Assembly (NCBI GenBank): GCA_001603805.1
Contig: LUZY01000009.1
Location: 152,402-216,401 of the forward strand
From: Deferribacterales bacterium Deferri_01
GTDB taxonomy: Bacteria > Chrysiogenota > Deferribacteres > Deferribacterales > Geovibrionaceae
Length of the DNA stretch: 64,000 nucleotides
Reading direction: 5' to 3'
Part shown: positions 8,443 to 18,247 of the stretch, in pieces
How positions within the stretch are numbered: the stretch's first letter is position 1
Layout: every line of letters starts with the position of its first letter
Program-made: the position numbers and the translations under genes
The notes under the pieces: generated by a model
Databases searched by the model: none
The model's input: the letters and a program-made list of their open reading frames with translations, nothing else
Told to the model about the DNA's origin: nothing

Positions 8443-9491
8443 TTGAAAAAAGACGCAAACTGTTCCGCAAAGTCAAGATAGTCATAGTTTTTATGGTACA
8501 TTTTGTAGTCTTTTATACGGTTTTTAATTGCCTGAACATCGCCTGCGGCGAATATGTTTGAAGGGGGAATTATTTCGGGAATAACTCCTATGTCTGATCC
8601 GATTACAGGTACTCCGCAGGACATCATCTCCATACCGACACGGCACACAGCTTCTGAACCCAGAGAGGGGATAACGCCGAGATCCATGGCGCTTATCACA
8701 TCAACAACGTCATTTCTCATGCCTGTAACAGCAGTGATATTTCTGAGCCCTCTGTTTTCCAGCATTATTTTGATGTCCGACTCATCCATCCGTGCGTCAA
8801 CGCCGGCAACAATAAGGCGGATATTATCCATTCCTTCTTTTCTTAATTCTTCAATGGCACGAAACAGAGAATCGTGCCCTTTCACAGTGTCATATCTGGC
8901 AAGGATGCCAAGAACAAAGTCATTATCTGTAAAGCCGAATTCACGCCTTACTCTTTGTCTGCCGTCTTCATTGCGTGTGAAATATTCTCTGTCAACGCCG
9001 CCGTAGAGTGTTACAACTTTTTTTTCAGGCAGCTTGAGTTTTTCCAGATGAAACCTGCGCATGGATTCGCAGGATGTGACAACTTTATCCACTGCATTGT
9101 GATACAGCCAGCGGGAGAGGGCATCCGCCTTGGGGGGTCTGCGGTCGCCCCTCACCCTGACCAGCTTCCACTTCGGTCTTTCCCAAAAACGAACATGGGT
9201 GAAGTAGAAAAAAAACTCGCCTCTGTGGCAAACCACCACGTCCGGCTTAAATTCTCTGACAGCTTTCTTAAATCTGAGTGCCGACTGAAGAAGATTCAGA
9301 GGGTTCAGACTGTTCAGTTCTGCTTCAAAGGTCTGAATGCCCGCCTCTTTAGCCTTTATGACCGGAGGTGTGTCGGGAAGACCCATTACTGCTGTTTTGT
9401 GACCCAGAGCCTCAAGCCCAAGCGACAGCATGTGGGCATACCATGCGGTAGCGTTATACCACCTTACATTAATGACATTCAGAACCTTCAT
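8439..9491 (-). CDS. Glycosyltransferase family 4 (GT-B fold)
   Basis: The 350-residue cytoplasmic protein has an N-terminal Rossmann half and a C-terminal donor-binding half. The GT4 hallmark E-x7-E is seen in SEAVCRVGMEMMSCGVPVIG (about 280-299). The segment GILARYDTVKGHDSLFRA (about 195-212) is the usual start of the second half. It probably adds a sugar to lipopolysaccharide or another envelope glycan. It lies 17 bases after ftsZ, so it is likely transcribed as the last gene of the dcw cluster, which is not its usual neighbour. Donor and acceptor cannot be told. Confidence 0.85.
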   Translation of the reverse strand: MKVLNVINVRWYNATAWYAHMLSLGLEALGHKTAVMGLPDTPPVIKAKEAGIQTFEAELNSLNPLNLLQSALRFKKAVREFKPDVVVCHRGEFFFYFTHVRFWERPKWKLVRVRGDRRPPKADALSRWLYHNAVDKVVTSCESMRRFHLEKLKLPEKKVVTLYGGVDREYFTRNEDGRQRVRREFGFTDNDFVLGILARYDTVKGHDSLFRAIEELRKEGMDNIRLIVAGVDARMDESDIKIMLENRGLRNITAVTGMRNDVVDVISAMDLGVIPSLGSEAVCRVGMEMMSCGVPVIGSDIGVIPEIIPPSNIFAAGDVQAIKNRIKDYKMYHKNYDYLDFAEQFASFFN

Positions 9492-9508
9492 TATATCTGC
9501 TTTTTCCC

Positions 9509-10645
9509 TTAATCCTGCTGATACCTGAGATACGCGGGAATATCAAATTCCTCTTCCTTGGCGTCGCTCACAGTTTTAAGGGAGTGATCTCTCTCGGTAA
9601 TTTTAGCAACTTTCTCCTTAAAGGTTGAGACATGCTTGGGCTGTTTATTCAGAAAGCTTTCGAGTTCGGGGCTCTTAGCCTGCTTTTTTTCTTTTTTGCC
9701 GAGACCTGTGGCTACAACAGTAACTCTGATTGAGCCGTTGAAGTTGGGGTCAATGACCACGCCTTCATAGATATTGGCGTTGTCACCAGCGCTGTCATGT
9801 ATCTTGGTGGCGATGTTCTGCACCTCGTGCATCTTAAGGTCTTTGCCGCATGCGATATTAACAAGCAGACCTTCTGCTCCGTGGATGCTGATGTCCGCAA
9901 GAAGGGGAGACTTAAGGGCACGTTCTGCCGCTTCTATATCTCTGTTTTCGCCGGATGCTTCACCGATTCCCATGAGCGCCATGCCTTTTGATTCCATGAT
10001 GGAGCGTATATCAGCAAAGTCCACGTTGATATATCCGCTTCCGTTAATGGAGTCACTGATACCCTGAACACCCTGTCTGAGAACATCGTCAGCCATTCTG
10101 AACGCATCTTCAAAGAGCGTGTTGTCTTTGCATTCAGCGGTGATTCTGTCGTTAGGAACGACAATGTAAGTATCCACATGGTTTTTCAGGAATTCAAGCC
10201 CCTGTTCTGCGTTGCTGTTTCTCTTTTTGCCTTCCCAAGTGAAGGGTTTTGAAACAACAGCCACTGTGAGCGCTCCGAGTTCCTTTGCAACACTTGCTAT
10301 AACAGGTGCTGCGCCTGTTCCTGTTCCGCCGCCCATTCCTGCTGCGATGAAAACCAGATCAGCACCTTTAAGCTGTGCTTCAATGGCTTCCATGTCTTCA
10401 ATTGCGGCTTTTTTGCCCTGTTCGGGTATTCCGCCTGCACCGAGCCCTTTGGTCAGTGTTGTACCGAGCTGGATTTTATTCGGAGCCTTACTGTTACGCA
10501 GAGCCTGCTGGTCTGTGTTCGCTGCGATAAATTCCACACCTTCGATACCGTGTTCAATCATGTTGTTAATGGCGTTTCCGCCCGCTCCGCCGACGCCGAT
10601 CACTTTGATGCAGGCGCCCTGCTTCACATCTACAAATTCAAACAT
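9509..10645 (-). CDS. ftsZ: Cell division protein FtsZ
   Basis: FtsZ is the tubulin-like GTPase that forms the division ring. The 378-residue protein has the tubulin signature GGGTGTG at 105-111, the N-terminal nucleotide loop [13 protein letters not shown] (17-29), and the T7-loop synergy region near NVDFADI. A variable linker (about 320-360) precedes the conserved tail [11 protein letters not shown], which binds FtsA and other partners. Length is normal. It follows ftsA by 18 bases, with a GGGGG ribosome-binding site before the ATG. Confidence 0.98.
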   Translation of the reverse strand: MFEFVDVKQGACIKVIGVGGAGGNAINNMIEHGIEGVEFIAANTDQQALRNSKAPNKIQLGTTLTKGLGAGGIPEQGKKAAIEDMEAIEAQLKGADLVFIAAGMGGGTGTGAAPVIASVAKELGALTVAVVSKPFTWEGKKRNSNAEQGLEFLKNHVDTYIVVPNDRITAECKDNTLFEDAFRMADDVLRQGVQGISDSINGSGYINVDFADIRSIMESKGMALMGIGEASGENRDIEAAERALKSPLLADISIHGAEGLLVNIACGKDLKMHEVQNIATKIHDSAGDNANIYEGVVIDPNFNGSIRVTVVATGLGKKEKKQAKSPELESFLNKQPKHVSTFKEKVAKITERDHSLKTVSDAKEEEFDIPAYLRYQQD

Positions 10646-10663
10646 ACAAACCCCCTGATATGT

Positions 10664-11899
10664 TTAAAAGAACTCTTTTAACCATCCTTTCATTCTCTGG
10701 AATATACTTCCGAAGACTTTCTCTTCGCTGCCTCTTGAGAGCTTTGCTCCTGCCTTTCCTTTTCTGGTGGCGTATATGGCAAGCCCGACAGCAGTGGCGT
10801 ATCTGGGATCTGAAACCAGATCCGTCAGTCCGCCTATATTTATAGGTCTTCCCACCCTTACGGGTGTGTTAAATACATTTGTGGCAAGTTCTTCGATGCC
10901 CTCGAAATTGCTCAGGCCTCCTGTTACCACTATGCCTGCTCCCATGAGTTCGAGGAGTTTGTGCTTCTGAAGCTCTCCTTTGAACATCTGGAAGACTTCC
11001 TCTCCCCTTGCCTGAAGAATCTGTGTGAGAACAGGTTTGCTTATCTTGCGCGGCGGTCTTCCGCCAACTGTGGTCACGTTTACAGTTTCATCATCAGAAA
11101 CAAGTGGCATCCACACGCAGCCGTGTTTGATCTTAAGCCTTTCAGCTTCTGATTCAGGCGTGCTTAAACCTATGGAGAGGTCTTTTGTAAAGTGGTTGCC
11201 GCCTATCTGAAGAATAGCAGTATGGTAAACCGCACCCTGTTTATAGACAGCCATATCGCATGTTCCGCCGCCGCCGTCGATGAGGCATACGCCTATCTCT
11301 GTTTCATCTTCGCTGAGTACAGCCTTTGCGGAGGCGAACTGCTCAAGTATTATATCATCAACCGTAATGCCTGCTTTTTCGCAGCATTTTACGATATTTG
11401 TTGCTGAAGAAACCTGCCCTGTGACTATGTGGACATCCACCTCAAGGCGGACACCGCTCATCCCCACGGGATATTTTATCTCTGTCTGTCCGTCAAGTAT
11501 GTACTGCTGAGGTATAACATCGAGTATCTCCTCACCGAGCTGCATATTGTACGCAGAGGCGGATTCTATAACCCTGTCTATATCCTGCTGGGTTACTTCC
11601 TTGTTTTTGACTGCTATAGTTCCTCTGGTGTTGAAGCTTTTTATATGTCCGCTGGCAAGTCCTGCTGTGACGCTTTTTATTTCCACGCCGGACATCCTTT
11701 CTGCTTCTTCCTTTGCTTTCTGGATGCAGGCTACGGTTTCTTCTATATTGACAACAACACCTTTGCGGACGCCTTTTGAAGGAACGCTTCCTATGCCCAG
11801 AATGTCTATACTTCTGTCAGCGTTTTTTCTGGCGACAACCATGCAGACTTTTGTCGTCCCTAGGTCAAGCCCGACATAAATATTATTATCCTGAGACAT
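10664..11899 (-). CDS. ftsA: Cell division protein FtsA
   Basis: FtsA is the actin-like ATPase that tethers FtsZ to the membrane and recruits the late divisome. The 411-residue protein starts with the phosphate-1 motif GLDLGTTKVC (about 9-18) and has the second phosphate loop LIDGGGGTCD near 205. It ends in an amphipathic helix (QRMKGWLKEFF) that serves as the membrane anchor. Its start overlaps the ftsQ stop by 14 bases, the normal ftsQ-ftsA-ftsZ order. Confidence 0.97.
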   Translation of the reverse strand: MSQDNNIYVGLDLGTTKVCMVVARKNADRSIDILGIGSVPSKGVRKGVVVNIEETVACIQKAKEEAERMSGVEIKSVTAGLASGHIKSFNTRGTIAVKNKEVTQQDIDRVIESASAYNMQLGEEILDVIPQQYILDGQTEIKYPVGMSGVRLEVDVHIVTGQVSSATNIVKCCEKAGITVDDIILEQFASAKAVLSEDETEIGVCLIDGGGGTCDMAVYKQGAVYHTAILQIGGNHFTKDLSIGLSTPESEAERLKIKHGCVWMPLVSDDETVNVTTVGGRPPRKISKPVLTQILQARGEEVFQMFKGELQKHKLLELMGAGIVVTGGLSNFEGIEELATNVFNTPVRVGRPINIGGLTDLVSDPRYATAVGLAIYATRKGKAGAKLSRGSEEKVFGSIFQRMKGWLKEFF

Positions 11900-12575
11900 T
11901 TTTCACCCCATTCACGTATATTTTTCCACGCAGCCTCATGTCAACGTAATCCACCCTTGCGTATTTGCCGCTTATCCTGCTGTTGTATATCCTGAACATA
12001 TCGGTGACGCTTTCGTCATATCCGCATTTGTAAAGAACACCGTCAACCACAAGCTCAAAATGCATTGGCTTCAGCAGGGCACGGCTGCCGTGCATTTCGG
12101 GTGTTTTGTCGTATATTTTCAGGAAACTGACAAGCTGCTCTTTATCTGTTCCCCTGTACATTACTGTTTCCCCTCCTGTGCATTTATCAGGCACAAGAGT
12201 TCCGCTTGCGGCGGCTATATAACATTCCTTTCCCATCCTTACTGCGGCTATGGGTCTCTCCTCAAAGATTGTGACCTTAAGCGTGTCGGGAAAGATTTTT
12301 TTTATTTCAACCTTTTCCACCCAAATGTCATCAATCCGGTGGAGCCTGTTTTCATCAAGGTCAAACATGTTTTTTCCGGCGAGGCTTCTGGCAAAGGCGT
12401 CCACCTTGGCACGGTCAGTGCGGATTACACCCTGAACATTAACGGTTTTCACAAGGAAGTATTTGCTGCTTCCTGTCATTTTCACTATGCCGGCCGCAGC
12501 CCAGACGACTCCGCCTGTGAGTAATGCGAAAACTGTCAGAACAAGTGTGACTTTGAAAAAACCTTTCTTTTTCAT
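11886..12575 (-). CDS. ftsQ: Cell division protein FtsQ
   Basis: The 229-residue protein has a short cytoplasmic tail, one membrane helix (about 7-29) and a periplasmic POTRA domain beginning at VKTVNVQGVIRTD (about 42-54). An FtsQ-type beta domain follows. In the divisome FtsQ bridges the early ring and the FtsL-FtsB complex. The protein is smaller than the E. coli one (276 residues) but typical for many phyla. It starts two bases after ddl ends. Confidence 0.9.
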   Translation of the reverse strand: MKKKGFFKVTLVLTVFALLTGGVVWAAAGIVKMTGSSKYFLVKTVNVQGVIRTDRAKVDAFARSLAGKNMFDLDENRLHRIDDIWVEKVEIKKIFPDTLKVTIFEERPIAAVRMGKECYIAAASGTLVPDKCTGGETVMYRGTDKEQLVSFLKIYDKTPEMHGSRALLKPMHFELVVDGVLYKCGYDESVTDMFRIYNSRISGKYARVDYVDMRLRGKIYVNGVKNVSG

Positions 12576-12577
12576 AG

Positions 12578-13465
12578 CTACCTCAGCGCATCGCCTATCA
12601 TTGCCGTTACAAGTTCGGGAAAGCTTATTCCCTCTTTTGCCGCTGCCTGCGGAAGAAGGCTTGTTTCTGTCAGTCCGGGGAGGGTGTTAATCTCCAGAAC
12701 CCAAGGGGTTTTGCCGTCGTACATTATGTCAACCCTTCCGTAAGAGGCGCACCCCAAACTTTCAAACGCATGTAAAGCTTTGTCTTTTATGAGCTTTTCC
12801 TCATCTTCAGTGAGTCCGGTCTCAAATACATACTCGGTGGCTCCCTTTGTGTATTTGGACTGATAGTCATAAAAGCCCGATTTCGGTCTTATCCATATTA
12901 TCGGCAATACTTTAGAAGACAATATGCCTATTGTAAGCTCTTTTCCGTTTATGTACTGTTCAGCTATGACCCTTTCATCGTAGATGAATGCTTCTTTTTT
13001 CCCTTTTTCAAACTCTTCCTCTGTTCCAGCAATGGTAATGCCTATGGTTGAACCTTGCCTGCAAGGCTTTATAACACAGGGCATAAAGGGTGCTTTGCTT
13101 TCTCTTTTAAGCTGTATGTAGTCCGGCGTGGGAACATTGTTCAGGGCGAATATCACCTTGCTTAAAAGCTTATCAAAGGCGATTGTGCTTGACTGGCTGT
13201 CCGACCCTGTACAAGGTATATCCATAAGTTCAAGCATTCCCTGTATACGTCCGTCCTCGCCGAATGTTCCGTGAAGACTGTTGAAGCACACATCAGGTTT
13301 AAGCTCAAGGAGACGGGCTGGAAGGTCATGCCCTGCATCAACAAGAGTCACATCGGTGAAACCTGCTTCCTGCAATGCCTTTGCCGCTGCTGCGCCGCTT
13401 CTTAAAGAAACTTCTCTTTCTGCTGACAGTCCGCCGTAGAGGACGGCTATTTTCTTATTTTTCAT
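12578..13465 (-). CDS. ddl: D-alanine--D-alanine ligase
   Basis: This ATP-grasp enzyme joins two D-alanines for the peptidoglycan stem peptide. From the start chosen here it has 295 residues, beginning KNKKIAVLYGGLSAEREVSL, the standard N-terminal motif. The metal-binding end is WVLEINTLPGLTETSL. I chose the ATG at 13465 because a GGAG site lies seven bases before it and it overlaps the murC stop by 11 bases; an upstream ATG at 13489 would add eight residues without homology to the family. The cluster places it after murC with no murB between. Confidence 0.95.
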   Translation of the reverse strand: MKNKKIAVLYGGLSAEREVSLRSGAAAAKALQEAGFTDVTLVDAGHDLPARLLELKPDVCFNSLHGTFGEDGRIQGMLELMDIPCTGSDSQSSTIAFDKLLSKVIFALNNVPTPDYIQLKRESKAPFMPCVIKPCRQGSTIGITIAGTEEEFEKGKKEAFIYDERVIAEQYINGKELTIGILSSKVLPIIWIRPKSGFYDYQSKYTKGATEYVFETGLTEDEEKLIKDKALHAFESLGCASYGRVDIMYDGKTPWVLEINTLPGLTETSLLPQAAAKEGISFPELVTAMIGDALR

Positions 13466-14849
13466 GTTTTTTCTCCAGCCATGCGGCAAGCTCGCCGGAA
13501 AATCTGGTCACGCTTCCCGCACCCTGTGTGAGTATAAGGCTGTTGTCGCAGCCGGACTCATCAAGGTATTTATAGAGATCATCAAATGAGGGGATGTAAT
13601 GCACGTCCTTAAAGCCTCTTTCCTTAATCTCTTTAACAAGCGCCTGCGCTGTGACCCCCTCTATGGGTTCTTCGCTGGCGGCGTATATGTCTGTGATGAA
13701 CAGCCTGTCCGCATCAAAAAAACATGTGGAAAACTCATTCATAAGTGTCTGTGTTCTGGAATATCTGTGCGGCTGAAACACAACCACTATCTTCCTGCTT
13801 CCGTATGCCTCTCTGATGGCTTTCAGAGTGGTTTTTATTTCTGTGGGGTGATGTCCGTAGTCGTCAAGTACAGTGCAGCATTCACTGTCATAGCGGACAG
13901 TAAGTCTTCTCTGCACTCCTTCAAACTCCTCAAGGGCTTTCTTACACACACGGAAGGGTATATCAAACTCCGTGGCAACGGCTATTGCCGCCAGAGCGTT
14001 CTGTACGTTGTGATCGCCTGGAAAATTCAGGTTAATGCGTCCCTGCGGCTTGCCGTTTATGACCACGCCGAATGATACTGAAAAACCGTGCTTTTCAATG
14101 TCGGCGCTGTGAATGTCCGCCTGTGCGGAGAGTCCGTATGTTACAAACCTCCGGTCTATGCGTTTGATCAGCTCCGCCGTGTTGGCATCATCTATGCAGA
14201 GTACATTAAGTCCGTAAAACGGCACACGGGCGGCGAAGTCACGGAAACAGTCCTTAACCTCGTCCATTGTTGCGTAAGTGTCAGTGTGTTCAAAATCTAT
14301 ATTAGTGATCACCGCCGCTGTGGGCTGAAGCATGAGGAAGCTTTTGTCCGATTCGTCAGCTTCTGCGATCATTATATTACTGTTTCCTTTGAGAGCGTTT
14401 GAGTCTCTTCTGTTAAGTATTCCGCCTACAACAACTGTGGGGTCAAGCTCCGCCTTGTTGAAAATCTCTGCGATCATTGATGTTGTAGTGGTTTTTCCGT
14501 GGCTGCCCGCAACTGCAATGGAGTATTTCATCCTCATGAGTTCTGCGAGCATTTCACCCCTTTTGATTACCGGTATAAAGTTCTCTCTGGCATAAACCAG
14601 TTCGGGGTTGGTGCATCTCACTGCCGATGAGAAAACAACAGCGTCTGCGCCTTTTGCGTTTTCAGCCTCATGCCCTATGAATACGTTTATGCCCATTGCC
14701 CGCAGGCGTTTACAGTTTGCACTGTCGGCAATGTCCGAGCCTGTTATCTTAAATCCCATGGAGTGAAGGATTTCGGCAAGACCGCTCATGCCGATTCCGC
14801 CTATGCCCACAAAGTGTATATTCCGTACTTTCCCGAATACTTCAGTCAA
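13455..14849 (-). CDS. murC: UDP-N-acetylmuramate--L-alanine ligase
   Basis: MurC adds the first amino acid to UDP-MurNAc in the cytoplasm. The 464-residue protein has an N-terminal UDP-binding loop (HFVGIGGIGMSGLAEIL, 12-28) and the P-loop GSHGKT (115-120). The Mur-ligase middle-domain motif EADESDKSF lies near 175 and the C-terminal domain has DDYGHHPTEIK near 330. Start and stop overlap murG and ddl by 8 and 11 bases, which suggests translational coupling. Confidence 0.97.
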   Translation of the reverse strand: MTEVFGKVRNIHFVGIGGIGMSGLAEILHSMGFKITGSDIADSANCKRLRAMGINVFIGHEAENAKGADAVVFSSAVRCTNPELVYARENFIPVIKRGEMLAELMRMKYSIAVAGSHGKTTTTSMIAEIFNKAELDPTVVVGGILNRRDSNALKGNSNIMIAEADESDKSFLMLQPTAAVITNIDFEHTDTYATMDEVKDCFRDFAARVPFYGLNVLCIDDANTAELIKRIDRRFVTYGLSAQADIHSADIEKHGFSVSFGVVINGKPQGRINLNFPGDHNVQNALAAIAVATEFDIPFRVCKKALEEFEGVQRRLTVRYDSECCTVLDDYGHHPTEIKTTLKAIREAYGSRKIVVVFQPHRYSRTQTLMNEFSTCFFDADRLFITDIYAASEEPIEGVTAQALVKEIKERGFKDVHYIPSFDDLYKYLDESGCDNSLILTQGAGSVTRFSGELAAWLEKKHEK

Positions 14850-15897
14850 GTTCCATACCTCTTACAATTATTTCAGGGCTGTTCAGGTACTTTACTCCTG
14901 CCAGCTTTTCTGCGACTTCCGGTTTCTGCGACCACTCCGCAAGCTCCATGAGCCTTGCAGGTGTCGCTCCGCTTTCGGTCATTACCTTTGCTATGCCGAG
15001 TTTTTCGGCAAAAAGAGCGTTGTAGAGCTGATGTTCATCCGCAGCCTGTGCGAACGGAACAAAGACCGCAGGGCGCCTTGCATACATGGTTTCAAAAACC
15101 GTGCCGGAGCCTGAGCGGGCTATCACAAGATCAGCCTTTTCGTATTCCTCTGCCACGTTTTCTATGTAGCTTCGCACATCTGCCTGTGCTGCTTCGGTGA
15201 GGTAGTCCTCAAGGGCTTCTTCATATAGCTTCGCACCTGCCTGATGGACAATACTCCATCCTGCTTCGGTGAGGCCTTTTGCGGATTTTGCCATGAGCCT
15301 GTTTAAAAACCTGCTTCCCTGACTGCCGCCGAGGACGAGGATACGTTTGGTGTTCACGCTTTTGGGCTTGAATGAGGCAAAATCTGCTCTTACAGGATTA
15401 CCCGAATGAACTGTTTTACCCTTTGCCTTCAAAGTGCCTTCAAATGAAAGGAACACCTGCTTGCAGAAAACTGCAAAAATCCTGTTAGTAAGCCCCATTA
15501 CGCTGTTCTGCTCATGGAGATAAAGCCTTGCGCCTTTCAGTACAGCGGCTATAGCCGGCGCTCCAGCGGCAAAACCGCCTGTGAGAAGCACCGTATCGCT
15601 CTTTTTTATTTTTTTGAGCATACCGAAGGTCTCTTTAGCGAGGAGGACAATAGAACGGATTCTTCCGCCTATGCCGATCCCTTTAAGAGGTGTCTGCGGC
15701 TGCTCGTAAAAATTATATCCCTTTGATGAGAGTATTTTTCGCTCGATCCCTCTGTCAGAGACCATGAAAAATACTTCAACATCTTTATCTTTAAGGTAAT
15801 CTGCAACTGCTATGCCCGGATAAAGATGACCGCCTGTTCCGCCGCCCGCTATCACAAGCCTTTTCTGCAAGGCGTGAGACTGTTCCCTTGTTTTCAT
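14842..15897 (-). CDS. murG: UDP-GlcNAc--undecaprenyl-pyrophosphoryl-MurNAc-pentapeptide GlcNAc transferase
   Basis: MurG converts lipid I to lipid II on the inner face of the membrane. The 351-residue GT-B protein has the first glycine-rich loop GGGTGGH (18-24) and the second, GGSQGSRFLN, near 188. The UDP-GlcNAc-binding segment ARSGSGTVFE lies near 260 and AQAADEHQ near 285. Its ATG overlaps the ftsW stop by four bases (ATGA), which fixes the start. Confidence 0.97.
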   Translation of the reverse strand: MKTREQSHALQKRLVIAGGGTGGHLYPGIAVADYLKDKDVEVFFMVSDRGIERKILSSKGYNFYEQPQTPLKGIGIGGRIRSIVLLAKETFGMLKKIKKSDTVLLTGGFAAGAPAIAAVLKGARLYLHEQNSVMGLTNRIFAVFCKQVFLSFEGTLKAKGKTVHSGNPVRADFASFKPKSVNTKRILVLGGSQGSRFLNRLMAKSAKGLTEAGWSIVHQAGAKLYEEALEDYLTEAAQADVRSYIENVAEEYEKADLVIARSGSGTVFETMYARRPAVFVPFAQAADEHQLYNALFAEKLGIAKVMTESGATPARLMELAEWSQKPEVAEKLAGVKYLNSPEIIVRGMELD

Positions 15898-16979
15898 GAG
15901 CCTGCCTCTTCCGCACTCCGCAGGAGAACGCCGACCATGAAAAGAGAACTCATCATGTTTGAACCGCCGTAGCTCACAAGGGGAAGACCTATCCCCTTAG
16001 TTGGGAGGAGTCCGGTAACAACGGATATGTGCAGCAGTGCCTGAATGAACAGACTGAAAGCTATGCCGAATGTAAGAAGTTTATAAAAAAGTTCTTTATG
16101 TTTCAGAGCCACCTTAACGCAAATTATAAAGAACGCAGTCACTATCACCAGTATGGCAAGTGAGCCTATCAGTCCGGTTTCCTCGGCGATGATAGCGTAT
16201 ATGAAGTCTGTGTGCGCTTCGGGGAGGAAGTAAAGCTTCTGTGATGAGTTGCCTATTCCTTTGCCGAAAAAGCCTCCGCTGCCCACGGCAGTGAGAGACT
16301 GCACAAGCTGATAGCCTGTTCCGTAGCGATCTTCCCATGGGTCAAGAAAGCTCATTATTCTGCCCCTTCTGTAACCCATGAGAAGCCCTGCGGTTATAAT
16401 AGGAGCGATGAACCCTATAACGCCGAGCATGTGGCGCATATGCGCACCGCCTATCAGAAAAAGCGTGAACGACACGCATATTATAAGCAGTGTTGTACCA
16501 TAGTCCGGCTCGCTTAATATAAGCGCACCGATTATCCCCAGCATTATGGAGGCGGGGAGGAAACCCTTGGTAAAGTCATTTAGCCTGCCTTCCTTCTTAT
16601 CAAGGTAGTGGGCAAGGTAAAGTATGCAGGTGAACTTAGCCAGCTCCGAAGGCTGAAGGCTGAAGCCGGGCAGAAGAATCCACCTGTGTGAGCCGTTCAG
16701 CTTAGGGAAAAAGAACACTACTATAAGAAGCGCCAGTGTCACAAAATACAGAGCCGGGACAAACTTTCTCCATGATTTCAGGGGAATGCTGTACGCACCG
16801 TACATAAGCCCCAGCCCTATAAACACTGCGAGAAGCTGCTTGTTGAAGAAGTAAAGCTCGCCCTTATCAAGCCTCAGAGCCTGAATTGACCCTGCGGAGA
16901 ATACGAATATCAGCCCCGTGGTCATGAGGATGGAAGCGAGTATCAGAATTTGCAGCCTGTCGTCTTTTATCTCAAACAC
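15894..16979 (-). CDS. ftsW: Septal peptidoglycan polymerase FtsW (SEDS family)
   Basis: FtsW is a membrane glycosyltransferase that polymerises lipid II at the septum together with FtsI. The 361-residue protein has about ten membrane helices and the SEDS motifs GSHRWI (about 95-100) and LQPSELAKF (about 107-115). The C-terminal signature is LPTKGIGLPLVSYGGSNM (near 325-342). It lies directly after murD and overlaps murG. FtsW rather than RodA is supported by its dcw context. Confidence 0.95.
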   Translation of the reverse strand: MFEIKDDRLQILILASILMTTGLIFVFSAGSIQALRLDKGELYFFNKQLLAVFIGLGLMYGAYSIPLKSWRKFVPALYFVTLALLIVVFFFPKLNGSHRWILLPGFSLQPSELAKFTCILYLAHYLDKKEGRLNDFTKGFLPASIMLGIIGALILSEPDYGTTLLIICVSFTLFLIGGAHMRHMLGVIGFIAPIITAGLLMGYRRGRIMSFLDPWEDRYGTGYQLVQSLTAVGSGGFFGKGIGNSSQKLYFLPEAHTDFIYAIIAEETGLIGSLAILVIVTAFFIICVKVALKHKELFYKLLTFGIAFSLFIQALLHISVVTGLLPTKGIGLPLVSYGGSNMMSSLFMVGVLLRSAEEAGS

Positions 16980-16980
16980 T

Positions 16981-18240
16981 TTATTTTCCGCCGAGTTCCT
17001 TTACTATCTGCATGAATCTTTCGCCGCGTTCTTCAAAGTTGTTGAAGCTGTCGTAGCTTGAGCATGCCGGAGTAAGTATTACATTGCCCCCTTTGTGAGC
17101 AACGTTGAGTCCTGTCTTCACAGCCTCCTCCATTGTGGATGAGGTGATGAAATCGCAGGTCAAAAGCCCTTTGAGCTTTTCTTTTATTATTCTTGCCGCT
17201 TCGCCGTAGGCTATAACAGTGCTTGCCGCACGGTTAAGCTCATCAGCCAGCAGACCGAAGTCTCCGTTTTTGTCACGCCCGCCGAGGATGATCACATTTC
17301 CTGCCTTTGCTCCCTTGAGGCAGGCGAGGGTGGAGTAAACATTTGTCGCCTTGGAGTCGTTTATAAAGCTTATTCCGTTCACTGTGCCGGAATATTCGCA
17401 CCTGTGGGGCAGACCTTTTAATTCAGCTATCTGTGGAGTAATATCTCCTGCAAAATTCAGTACGCTGTCCGCAGACACAAGGGAAAATGCAAGGTTAAGC
17501 AGGTTATGTGTCCCGAAAAGAGGAAACTTTGCCGTATCAAGGCTGTATTTTCCGAAATCCATAACCTTTCCGGACAGCCTTGGCAGTCCGTTCAGAGCCT
17601 CGTTTATTATCATTCTTCTGCCTTTGTAGTATTCAGCGTGTCTTAAAAGTTCTTGCTCATCCGGCAGAACGGCGAATCCGTCCTCTCTGACGAACTTAAG
17701 CACGTCCATTTTTGCTTTTATGTAGGCATCATAAGTCGGATACCTGTCCAGATGGTCAGGAGCAAGGTTGGTTATCGCCGCCATATCAGCCTTAAAGTTG
17801 CGGAGAAGTTCTATCTGAAAGCTGGAAAGCTCCAGAACAAACACATCATAGCCGCCTTTCAGCACCACTTCGCCGAAGGGAACGCCAATGTTTCCGCATG
17901 CAACTGCTTTTATTCCTGCGTTCTCAAGTATCTGCGCTGTGAGATAGGTTACGGTGGATTTACCGTTTGTACCTGTCATCACCATTATTTTTCCTTTTCC
18001 TGCGAGAGCCTCATAGGCAAGCTCTATTTCACTGGTAAGGTTATCTATTTTCAGCCCACGCTTAATTATGTCAATTCCGGGGCTCACCGCCACCCTGTCG
18101 TATCCGTTTTTAAACTCGGATATGGATGGGTAGGCGTTGTTCTTATCTTCATAAATGTCAACCTGAACGGCACCCGCATGACGGAGAAGGGTCTCCGCTG
18201 CTTTGCCGCTTTTGCCGTAGCCTAAAACAGCCGCTTTCAT
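16981..18240 (-). CDS. murD: UDP-N-acetylmuramoylalanine--D-glutamate ligase
   Basis: MurD adds D-glutamate to UDP-MurNAc-L-Ala. The 419-residue protein has the N-terminal loop LGYGKSGKAAETLL (7-20), the P-loop MTGTNGKSTVT (about 92-102), the substrate motif NLAPDHLDRY near 157 and the C-terminal NDSKATN motif near 293. The length is slightly short of the E. coli enzyme (438). It follows mraY by seven bases. Confidence 0.97.
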   Translation of the reverse strand: MKAAVLGYGKSGKAAETLLRHAGAVQVDIYEDKNNAYPSISEFKNGYDRVAVSPGIDIIKRGLKIDNLTSEIELAYEALAGKGKIMVMTGTNGKSTVTYLTAQILENAGIKAVACGNIGVPFGEVVLKGGYDVFVLELSSFQIELLRNFKADMAAITNLAPDHLDRYPTYDAYIKAKMDVLKFVREDGFAVLPDEQELLRHAEYYKGRRMIINEALNGLPRLSGKVMDFGKYSLDTAKFPLFGTHNLLNLAFSLVSADSVLNFAGDITPQIAELKGLPHRCEYSGTVNGISFINDSKATNVYSTLACLKGAKAGNVIILGGRDKNGDFGLLADELNRAASTVIAYGEAARIIKEKLKGLLTCDFITSSTMEEAVKTGLNVAHKGGNVILTPACSSYDSFNNFEERGERFMQIVKELGGK

Positions 18241-18247
18241 AGTCTTG